64,000 bases of DNA from Liolophura sinensis (Eukaryota > Mollusca > Polyplacophora > Chitonida > Chitonidae): assembly GCF_032854445.1 (NCBI RefSeq), contig NC_088297.1, positions 17,435,127-17,499,126 of the forward strand, read 5' to 3'. A program made the position numbers and the translations under genes. Numbering within the stretch: position 1 is the first letter of the stretch; every line of letters starts with the position of its first letter. Below, piece by piece: positions 33,801 through 45,800 of the stretch. The notes beneath the pieces were generated by a model. That model was not told the origin of the DNA. It worked only from the letters and a program-made list of their open reading frames with translations, and did not search any database.

Positions 33801-36800
33801 CATTCTGATAAAGAAAAAACAGGGCAACTTTGAAAGGCCTTCATGCTTCTTGTATAATGAAGTTTCAGCCTGTATTCCAGGTACACACATTCAGTATTCT
33901 TTACTGGTGACATCATCACTAATGAGTGACACATTATCCAATCCAATGTCTTGTAGAGTTTTACTCTCCCCACAGAGCTTTTTGATCTGACACTGCACTC
34001 GTTTGTTGCACTCTGGGCAGGAGAAGTCAAAATCAGACCTGACATTGACGCCATGTTTAATGCAGCGGTTTCGATTCGCCTTCCATTGTTCACCTACTTC
34101 TTCTAATTGCCTGGAAACCTTTTCCTTCTTGTTTCGAAGCTTTCGAGCCTGCATTTGGGTCTTCATTTGGTTCTGCTCTGAGGCTCTTGCTACACTTCTC
34201 AAACGTAGAATCTCCGCTTTGTAGATGCTGGCTGTTGTTGTGGCATTAAGTTGGGAAAACAGTGGATTGCGCTCCAGTGTGTGAAGATCTTGCCGAGTCA
34301 CAGTTTCTAGACACTTTTTGTACAATTGTTGGAGTCGAAAATTTTGGGCGGCAACAAGTAGTTTTAGGGACGACTCTTTAGCCAATAGAAACACTTCACA
34401 TTCCGATTTTATCTTCGGCATTTCAAATTTGTCGCCAAGTTCTAAGAGGGAGTACACATTGGCATCTGAAAGGAGAAAAGTATGTACGTGTACATTTAAC
34501 AAGGCATTAGTTAGGGACAAAAATGGGCTGTTGATTTTTGCTGACAGTGTAACATCTTGTATTTATTTATTGATTTATTTGTTAATTTATTTGATTGCTG
34601 TTTTACACCATTCTCAGGAATATTTCACTTATACGATGGCGGCTGTTTAACACCATTCTCAAAAATATTTTACTTATATGATGGTGGCCAGCATTATGGT
34701 GGGAGGAAACCGGGCAGAGCCCGAGGGGAAAACCCACGACCATCCGCAGTTTGCTGGCAGACCTGCCCACGTACGGCTGGAGTGGAAGCCAGCATGAGCT
34801 TGATATATACAGTAAACCTGACAACCATCATATAAGTGTCAAATTCTCATATAAGAACACAACAATACGCTTCCAGTCAGAGAAGTAGATAACGTGTCAC
34901 AACTCACCTGTGACGACTTTGTGAATGCCATATACAAACTGGAGCAGGTGTAATACAGTCTGGAGCTTGGTGTCTCTCAAGACGATCTGGTCGCCCGCGG
35001 CAGAATTGACATGGACAAGGTGGCGCCATCTATTGGACCAAGCTGACATAACCTCTTTGTGGATGTAGAGCCTTGTGGCATCCACCAGAAGTGTGAGATT
35101 CGCGGACGCCTCAGGTTGCGTGAAGTCCAGTCGATTCAGCTGGTGTTTTGTCAAATTCGCAGGCATCATGGTTTTAGAATTGCAGTTGTAACAATGCTGC
35201 TGCTGCTGTTGTAGTTGTTGTAGTTGACTGCTATGACTGAAATCTCCTGTTTCTGATTGGCCGGTGGGAGATATTGTGTTCAGAGCTTCTGATTGGCTGA
35301 CAGGAAAGTGGCCACTGGCAATACCAGATTGGTTCAGGACTGATTGGCCTTGTTGATTGGCTGAATTTAATACTCTGCTTGAGTTCTGCTGGCTGTGAGA
35401 AAGCATCCGTGAACATTCTCTTTCGCGGGAAATCATGTCCTGTTGAAGTTGATAAAGTAGAGTTTGAGTGTCGGTTTTCAAATCAGCTGTCTGTGATGTT
35501 CTTCCTAGTGGCATGATGTCATGCCGTTGTTGTTGTGCAGTACTATCAAACTGTTCATTGCCTTGAGAATACTCACACCTTGGCTGTTTCCCTTTGCTTG
35601 TGATGCTGTGTGGATGAATTTTTCCATTGCTCATGTATGAGTGGTTCCCATTTCTCATTGGTTGATGGTTACTGTGACTATGATTATTGCTTGAGATTTG
35701 AGGAATTCCTGTGCTTGGGTTTGATTGGATGCAGGATGCAGGATTGTGATATCCATTGCTACTGCTTGGCAGGTTGCCAGGATTTTGAAGGTATCCAGTG
35801 TTAGTGCTAGGGATACTGCCAGGATTGTGAAAGTATCCATTGCTACAGCTTGGCAGGTTGCCAAGATTCTGAAGGTACCCAGTGTTAGTGCCAGGGATAC
35901 TGCCAGGATTGTGAAAGTATTCAGTGGTCGGAATCGATGCACTGCTGTGATTTGCAACAGTGCCAGAAGGTGTGCCAGAGAGGGCAGAATCTTTGAGGAA
36001 AACTGCATACTCTGTAGCTACCTTGTTAACGCAAGACGCAGTATTAGGAGGGTGCTCTTGTTGCGGTGTTGTGTGCGCAAATTTCATCATTTTTTCAAAA
36101 TCTTCACTTCGAAACGAAACATCTGCTAAGTTCTTTCCATTTATTTTTGTGGCATCGTATGCTTTTGTAAAATGTTTCAGCTCGTTTTGCCTCTGTAGGT
36201 ACAGCCCGTTGTGGTCATCCGCGTAACTACGGGGAGTTAATGCGGACAGAGATGTCTCCAAGGCGTGAAGTCTTTCGTAGATATCCCTGTTCACGTGTTC
36301 TGTTGCAGAGCTCTTTTCTTGTGTGGAACACTTTTCGGGCAAATTACTCTCATTGAGCATGTGGATCTCGAGTTTTGGGATAATGTGTGTCTCTTTCACA
36401 GTGCTTTTCTGGATGGTGCACTCAGATGAGGAATGATTTTTCATATGAAATTCCTCTCCCTCTTTGTCATAGCTTTCCTTTTTACTGTCCTCGCTTTTGG
36501 TAGTAATTTTACTCATTGGATCCAAGTCAGACATGATTTGAAAGATCTCCATCTTGCCCTTCTCTAACATTTTCCCTCTCTTTGAGTTCCTTACGGCATT
36601 CTGTTTCAAACCATCAGATTGGCTCTCAGCTGAACAGTTGCCATAGTAACTCCCCCTTGGTGTTCGTGCTTCACAGCTGACACTTGCTGGTCGGCGTAGA
36701 ATTTGTTTTTCAACTGCCCTTGTGATGTCACTCTCGGTGTCGGACCCTTGGTCACTCATATCTGTTGAACAAGGACAGGGAAAAAATTTTCAGTGGTTTC

Positions 36801-39800
36801 ATTTCAAAGAGCACTCTTGGTGGTTTCAGAGATGAACGTAAAAAAAATGTTCTGCTTTTTATTGACGACATTTTATATTGGGCATGCAGAAATATCAGAA
36901 ATGCAAGATATTAAAACATTTTAAAACAAGTTTCTCTTCTAGATTGTCTGTTTCTTTTCACTTGAGCTCTAATGAAATATGTAGTGAAACATTTCCCACT
37001 TGAGAAGATATCTTTCCTTGCAGATTATGTAGAGATTTACAAAAAGAAAGCTGTTCTTGATGGGTTGATAAATTTGAGGGTCAGTTAAAGAAAACCTGAC
37101 TTTTTGCTGACAGGCTAATGGTCTTGGCATAAGGCTAATGGTCTTGGCATAAGGCTAATGGTCTTGGCATAAGGCCAGTGGTCGTGGCATATCTCAAAAT
37201 ATGCAGAATGCTGATATGAGAAATGATAAAGATGATATGGTATCTTATAAACCAAAGGCAGACTTGCAGACAGACACACACACAAAGAGGTGAACAAACC
37301 CAAATTAAAATCCCTCACACTTGTGAAAGTTTGGGATAAAAGTCTGTAACAAGACCAGTCAAAAGTCACTGAAATTATTGGCAACTGTAACAGAATTAGT
37401 ACACAGGGAAATTTTCAGACACAAACAATTTAAATATACAAACATTCAGCACATGCCTAGATTGATTTAATTACTTTATTTCGCCTGAAGTTTTGATGTG
37501 TTAATATGCTCTATAAGAGGCATATTAATGTCTGTTACAGTTACCGCTGTAGTTTGTTGTTTTTTTTTAGGCAACAGTTTTACTTGGAATAAAATTACTA
37601 ATTATGATTTTATAACTTGATAAAGTTTTTGTGGGTGGTTGCTGATGCTGCATGGTTTTATTATGTTCCATATCATGAATCGTTAAGTCATTACTGAAAT
37701 ATGTAATGTAAAATTTTAATGTTCTGATCCCAGACTTCAAAGGTGATAATGTGACCATGCACATAAAGAAGTTTTATGAAACGCAAAACAAAATAGTGCT
37801 TTCCCACAGCCTCTAACTCTGTGAATGGAGGAAATTTATATCAAAACCTAACTTTTTATCGGTTAACCATCATATTTTTTTTTCAATTTACTTGTCACTT
37901 TTGATACGGCAGTTCTGATACATTTTGCAGAATGCAGTTGCTAGCCATTAGGGCTGGTGTATTTTCACAGAAAAATCACTACTTGTCATTTGCCATACAG
38001 AAGATATTTTTCATGTGCATCAGAATTTCTAATCCCACTTTTAACTTGGATCAAAATTTGTTGTGAGTTTTTAATCAGAATTTCTTAAACTATAAAATAA
38101 TGTGTAGCCACATATGTTTAAATTTTTAACGTTTCAACTCCAGACTGTTGCAGAAGGATCTGTCATGCTACATACCTGTGTTTTGTGAGGTGTTTTTCCT
38201 CTGTAGAAATCCAGTTTGCAGGCTGTGCCAGATAGGAATGTGTATACCTCTTGCTCCTACAAACTTCCAACAGCTTACTCAACACATTGACAGATATGCC
38301 TGTCAACTGCTCAAACCCTGCTCGTTGTAAATATGCTAATTATTTGGAAAATGTAAAGAAAAAATTGTTTGTGTGTTTTTTTTTTATAACGGGCTTTGTC
38401 ATAAAAATTCCAGCTTTGACTAAAAATATTGGTGATAATGTCACTATGTTGTTACGTCTTTACCTCGTCTATAGACAGGAGAAAATACAGGCCAATAGTT
38501 TGATTGTGTTAAACTGATATTAGCCATTCTTGTTAATGTGTAGACATTTAGGAAGTCTACTGTACCCATTGCCTGTATTCTACAAGTTTGGCCAGAGCTC
38601 TTCATGTGCCATAATGAAGGCTTAAATATTTTAGCAACAAAAGGCCTTCACACCAAGTGGAGCCCAGTCCTCTAACAAGAGGATTAGCGACTGCACACCT
38701 GAGCTGACTAATTTACCTATTATCATGATTAATAATACCTGCGTTTACCTGGGTTACTAACCACACCCGTTGATCATTATTAATAGGTTTGTTCTCACCC
38801 TGCACCTTTAGACCCATGCAGTGTGCTTGAGCAGACCTAAGGCTTGTGTTAGTGTCTCAGACAGCCAACAGGCAAATGCAGCCTAATGCTTGCTGTCAGC
38901 CATGTGTACTTTGAACAAAACACTTTGCACTGACAACACATTGTTCACTTAACTATAAAACTTAACAGTGTGACCAGTGGCCAGTTTTCCTCCAAAAGCT
39001 CGTGCAGATTGCGCCCAGTATAAGCCTGCATGTATGTGTACAGGTAGCTTGTTTCCAGTGCCACAAACTTACTTTCCTCTGTACATGGTTGTATGTCGGA
39101 AGGTTTGCCAGCAACCTGCACATGGTTGTGGGTTTCCCCTCAAGATCTGTTTAGTTCCCCCCATCCCCCCCCAACTCCACAATTTATTGGCTGCAGTTGT
39201 ATAAATAAAATATTCTTGAGTAGGGTGTTAAACTCAAATCAAATGAATAAATGAATGTGCTTAAGTTATATCGGTTGGAGACATGCAAACCTACAAAACC
39301 AGACCCTAGATAAACCCATCTGATCATGTAAGGTTTTAAACATTATATAAAACAGTTTTGTGATGTTGCCTATATCTGTCAGATCTCCTTATTTTCTTTA
39401 AACTTCTGCTTGTATCAATTTATTGTGCTCATTTTTGTGGTTCGCCTCTAAGATTTGATCCCATATGTTTCTCTCACCTGCTTACATCTGTAACAGTGGC
39501 AAGTAGGTAAGGTGAAAGATGACATGGGAAGGTATAGGGATATGAAAATGAGTGAATGCTATTCAGAAAACTATAGCTGGTAATAGCTAGAAATTACAGT
39601 ATGTTAGGGAAGAGCAGCCGTCTGATCCTGGCCCCACTCCCCATCTGTTCCCTGTCGCGCCTTGACTTTTGAATCATGGAAGCTCTGACCATCTGGGTGC
39701 CTCACACCGCCGGCAGGAAAAATATTTAAAGGCTGTTAATGCTACTCCAAGCCAGCCTGTAAAACTTCATCCTGGGGCATACAGTGTATCTGTAATGTTG

Positions 39801-42800
39801 TAAAGAAGCATGTGGGCCCTACATGCAAAAAATATGCCATTAATCTTTCAAAAATTTGAAGCTATTTAGACATTTGTTTGTTTTCATTGATAGGCATGCA
39901 TTTCATGATTACTTCTAGCCAAGAGTCGCAGATTATTTTGTGCCTCAAAAAGGTTAAATATTAGCATTGGGTGACTGTTAGATATGTATGCAATTATCTC
40001 CTTTAAAATTACACATTTTCTTGAGAAAACGATGCCGTAAAACGCATTTAGGTCAGTAGCTTATATTCTGTCCGCTGTTACAGGCTGCGTACGTGTTGAG
40101 GCGGTGGACTGATAATCCGCTAAGGAAATGTGTGGTACGATTTTATGCACTTGAAGCTTGTACGTGCATGTGTGTTTTTTACGTTTTCCCTTCGAAGTTG
40201 ACGTAGCGACATCAGTAAACATAGGGATGTTCTAGGCTGTTTACATGTACATGCATAAACAACAACACCTAGAATCAAATGCTATATGCTCTGTTGTTCT
40301 AAATTCTAAACTGCTCAAACTTACCGAAATGAAATTCCGCCATGCATAGCCTGATAATTTCGGTTAAAAATGGCTTATATTTACTATGATCACTCAGGTG
40401 AGTATATGTATGACGGGAGGAGGATCAGATTTGAGTCTGTTGTTTTTACTAAGGATGTCTAAACTGGGGCCATATCAGTTACAAGTTTGACAAGTGAGAG
40501 ACACCAGAGGGAAGTAAATCGGCTAAATATTGCACACGTCGGAGTATTGTTCTTTTCTTTGTATTATAATCATAAGCACAGGAAGTTTTCAGATTTTTAA
40601 AACATGGAAAAATTCCATTCACAATATTCCTTTTTATACATACACGCCTGTACAAAGCTTGATATAAATAAATATGAAACAAATGTATAGCACCATGTAT
40701 CAGCCTACATGTTGTTAAAAGTCAATCCTCTCAGGCCGTGTGTGGGTGAGTCTGTAGGCAACGTGCGGATGGTTGTAGGTTTACCCCAGGATCTGCCTGG
40801 TTTCCACCCACCATAATGCTGGCCACCACATATATCAGGTGTCATGTGTCAGTAAAGCAGCACCTTGAATATATTGGCGTCAGATTAGGTCCTGGTACAA
40901 GAAAACCACATTTATAATTATAATAAGACCAAATTTATGTAGTTGAAAGCAGTGTTACATTTCAGATGTATAAAACAAAGTCCTACACTTTCAGATTGTG
41001 AGGAGAAGGCAAGCCGGTACTTGGTTGAAGCGAGTACCAGTGGAGTATAAGGAGAAGTATAGGGAGGAGTGTCCAGCAAATCTGCTCAGACTGCTGCAAA
41101 GCTGGCCGGATCTTGTCAGGGCTGAGAAGTAAGGCAGGGTTTTAATGTTCTAAATAAAGATGTGATACAGTTGTAATAAGTTGTTTAAATGTAAATGTGT
41201 TTTTTCATGTGCAAACACATGCATCTAATCTGAATTATGATAATATTTATCAATACATACATGTACTAAAATATAAATATGATGATAATTTTAAAAAATA
41301 CCTACTCTAATTCTTAAACCCTGCAAGGTGTTTGTTCATGCATATTCTGAAGGCATTATTCTATGTAGATTGATAAAATTATGCTTTTTGTGAAGCCCTG
41401 AAAAAGGCCAATCCAACCAATGTAGTTTTGTCTCCAAAATCAAATTATGATTGTTTATTATTATTTTCAAATGTCTTTTGAAGACCACATTTACAACTAA
41501 CATTTCAGACTCTAAACTTTACGTAATATTAGCTTAAGTGTCATTCCCGGAAGGTTGGCATCTAATAAAAGGAAAATCAGTGTTTACAAACAAAATTTTA
41601 GGGGTGGTATCTTTAAACATACTGCATGTATTGAGCTGAGGTTTACGCGCGTGTAAAGTGCAATAACGCTAGGGAGGTGTTTTCTCGTTGATGTCATGTG
41701 TGCATATTAAGCACTGTCAATTTCAAAGTCCATGACTGACATGTTGTACATTGTGTATTGGAATCATTATTAAGGTAAATGCTTGAGGTGGTATCTCAAA
41801 CACTGCTGAGAGGCCTCCATGGCTCAGTTGATTAGCTTGATAGTGCAGAGTAATAACCCAGAAGCCTCTCACCAAAGCAGTCGCTGTGAGTCTGACTCAT
41901 GCTGGCTTCCTCGCCAGCCATACGTGGGAAGGTCTGCCAGTAATCTGTGGGTGGTTGTGGGTTTCCCCCAGGCTCTGCCCGGTTTCCTCCCACCATAATG
42001 CTGGCCACTTTCATATATTAAAGTGATGTATTCTTGAGTATGGTGTTTAAACAGCAATCAAATAAATAACTAAAATAAATCAAAGAGTGCTGCATGTTAC
42101 ATGGACTGACCTGAAGTTTTAGAGATGCCTAAGCACAATGTTGCATTTAATTACTGTTTAAAGACCAGCTCATGCTGGCTTCCATGGGTTTATGTGGGAA
42201 GGTCTGACAGCAACCTGCGGATGGTCGTGGGTTTCCCACCGGGCTGTGCCTGGTTTCCTCCCACCATAATGCTGGCCGCCGTTGTATAAGTGAAATATTC
42301 TTGAGTACGGCCAAAACACCAATCAGATTTAATAACTGTAAATTACCAATGTCATGACTTCAGTATTTTATGTATTGAGCTGAAGTTGTGCATTCATGTG
42401 TTTTCTACAGACAAGCTGTACAGTGTAAACCTTTCATCAATTAAATAAATAAATCTAAAGACGAACTCTTTGGTAATCTTGCTACCAAATCTAAATTATG
42501 CTTCCCGTTAAACCCATAATCTCCATTTTAGAGTTACTGGTTATGTACCATACAGCCTCCATATGAAGTTTTGTAATGAATTATACCTTGATGCCAACAT
42601 GCACTGTCATTGGTCAAGGACCTTGATACTGGCCCATGATATTTGATTCATTGAGTGGTTCAAGAAAAAATTCTTTAGTACCAGCAAATAAGTAATTGAA
42701 TTGATTTTCTCCCAATTTTGCCAAATAGCTCTGGTTATAGCCCATCTAAAGGGAAAAATCCCTGCTGAACGCACCGAACAAATTTGTCCAAGTGTCTGCG

Positions 42801-45800
42801 AGTCATCATGCTCTACTTTTTCTAGGTTCATGTGAAGTAGATCTCGTCTGAATTTCAGGCAAGAAAGTAACAAAGGCTTTGATTGATATTTGTCTTTTTC
42901 TTGTTAACAGGAATGAAGCTACTGACACATACATCGTGTATCCCGCAGCCCCGAAGGTAGACATTCCCATGGCGGCCTTGTTCACTGTACAGTAAGTGTC
43001 TACTTTCACGGAGTACCATCTGGTTTTGTCATTACTTATCACCGAACTTTAGTCATGTCTCTCCTGTCCGTCCGTCCGTCCGTCCGTCCATCCGTCCATC
43101 CGTCCATCAAATTTTTGTACATAAATTTTAGTGAACTTTTGGTTATCAGTGCTTAATTAGCGATCCCATTAAACCTGGGTCTCATCTTCAATTATCGACA
43201 ACGCCTCCACTATTTCTGATGTACACATGTTGACATTTTTGTCTCTGTTGTACAGAGAGCGAGTAGCCGTATACATGTCTTACCTTTCGGGGGATGGACA
43301 TTTCTACCTTCACCGAGCCGACACGGATATAGACAACATCAACGAGGACATACAGTGCCTTAGCGAGGTAAGCATACACCGTGAGGAGTAACTCTGTGGG
43401 AAGAAAACTTGACAGGGGTAATTCATCTAAAGAAGGCATTAATATCTTGCTCAGAAGCGTATGGATATTCAAACCTGGTTTTATCTTTAATCTGGACTTT
43501 CACTTTCTCTCGTACAAGGTGAGACCAGTATTAAATTTTCAAAGTAGGATGTGGGAAGGTCTGTCAGCAACTTGTGGATGGTGATGGATTTCCACGGAGC
43601 TCTGCCTGGTTTCCTCCCATCATAATGCTGGCTGCCGTTGTGTAAGTGAAGTAAAACACGAATCAAATACATAAAAACATTGAAGCGAGTGAACAATATC
43701 ACAATCATTGTGGCAGTTAGTTTGCTAATTTGCCTGCTCGTGGAGATGAAGGAAGTGTCTTGGTTGAACATGTTACTAAGACATTGCTTGCCTCTGGTGA
43801 GAATTCATGATTCGTCTGCACTATGTAACTTTGACAATTCTTTTGTATCCAAGGGGGCCTCCGTGGCTCAGTTGGTTAGCGCACTAGCGCAGCGTAATGA
43901 CCCAGGAGCCTCTCACCAATGTGGTCGCTGTGAGTTCAAGTCCAGCTCATGCTGGCTTCCTCTCCGGCCATACATGGGAAGGTCTGCCAGCAACCTACTG
44001 ATTGTCGTGGGTTTCCCCCGGGCTGTGCCCAGTTTCCACCCACCATAATGCTGGCCGCCATCGTATAAGTGAAATATTCTTGAGTACGGTGTAAAACACC
44101 AATCAGATAAATAAATAAATATTTAAATTTTGTATCCAAATGGTATCCTGTTACACCACAAACAGGCCAACTGAATCAACAGAGTCAAAGGGGCCAAAAC
44201 TGTGTCAACATCAGCCTTGATTGACTGAACCATATTATCCCTTCGAAATCCTAAACTTCCCTTCATAAATATGCATGAGTCATGGCCCAATTAGATTCTG
44301 CGTCCAGCACAGTATTTACTGATGCTGATTGGAGCTCAAAACAACATGTTATCTGGCTGTAGTGACAAGTATGTGATGTGTGGAATAAATATGTTTTCTT
44401 TAAGCAGACATAGAAAGACACAAAGAAATAACTGCCTGCATATGGATTTTTTAAAGTTTAGAGGGGAGGACGGTCATTTTGGGGCAAATAGGCATGGTAA
44501 AATTAGGAATTAGTTGTGAAACAACAACACCGGCTGCATTGACTGTTCAACCTTGTTGGCCATCACCGGTATTTTCTGATAGAACACTGACTTTCCGCTG
44601 CCTGTTGGTTACGATCTGCTTATTGCTGGAGAATATAACATACAGTGCAGCTAAGTCAGTTGTTTATCGCTCGTAGAGCGCTCCGAGATATTGAATAACA
44701 CTCCACAGGCGCGTGACTAACCCGCTACTGGGCTGTGTCGGAGATCTGCGGAGGAGCACAGGATTATCATCGGAAGGAGTGAATATAGTTTTGTCTACAG
44801 ACACATCCTTGTTTGCAAGCAAAGGTGCAGCCTGTGTTTCAGCTATTTGAGCATGTACTAGCCATAAAAAGTGGAAAGTTAATCTTGCAATCTGTAGCTT
44901 ACCTCTTGCAAACAAAATCAACTTGATTATAGGGTGTAAATATGCAATCAAATCATCGACGGTCATCACACTGATTTTCATATACATTTATATTTATGCC
45001 ATATAGAACCATGCAACAGATATTTTATAGTAAACTGGCCAAATCTTTGCATAAATTTCACAAACCAGTGCAACTTTCTTGTGAATAAAGCACGTGGAAT
45101 ATCGGGCGATTCTCACTTAGGATATCGCCCCAACACAGGTTGATAGCTGTCTCTTGTGGCCGTGCCTCTGTGTGGTCTTTGCACTGAGGTCTTATCATTT
45201 CTTACGTTTGTATAAAGGTGACATCTAAATAACATCAGGTATTCATATTGCAGCAAGGATCATGTAAGCCTCATATCAAAAGAACTAAAAACAAAAAGAC
45301 CACCCAAAACATGCATCTTCAGATCAGAATCAGACATCACCAGGCTGCAGACCTTTCACTGTAGGCTACTTTCGGTTGACGGACATGTAGGCAAAGTCGC
45401 AGCAATCGTTGTTTTCAACAAGTAACCTAAAATGGCTGGTGTTTTTTTTTTTATTTAATCGGACTGGTGTGTTTATTAGATTAGGCTACATCAGTGATTG
45501 TTTATACAGACATGTTCAGTTGCTGACTGAATTGCAACCGAGGAAGTTGTACATAGGTGGGATTTACATCAAAACAGTGAACTCAGCCCCAGCAGCCAGA
45601 TTTGAAAGATTAATTTATTCCATTTGTTTCCATTGATTTTCAAAACCATACAGTGTGTATCAGTTAATAAAGTTTGTCACTTGTGAGTATTATTTACTTA
45701 CCCCAATAGAACATGCCTATTGTTCTTCAAGCCTGGCAAAGGGACACAACTGGACACAAAGCTTGCTTGAGTTCTTCTTGCAGGCCCTGCCTGATACTTC

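Larger units (their letters stand above)
36760..40994 (+). other. Intron 9 right of the BTB gene
   Basis: Upstream of the BTB gene on its strand. Holds the 20-bp tandem repeat, the inverted repeat at 37.25 kb and two SINE-1 pieces. 37.54-39.08 and 39.26-40.73 kb contain nothing recognisable beyond an imperfect palindrome around ATTAATAAT (38.70-38.79 kb). Confidence 0.6.

Noticed and set aside
40089-40120. tRNA-like string GCGGTGGACTGATAATCCGCT
   Set aside because: No surrounding cloverleaf with acceptor stem and T arm could be drawn.
44664-44987. 107-codon minus-strand ORF in intron 12
   Set aside because: No domain, no splice context and no repeat explanation; treated as chance.
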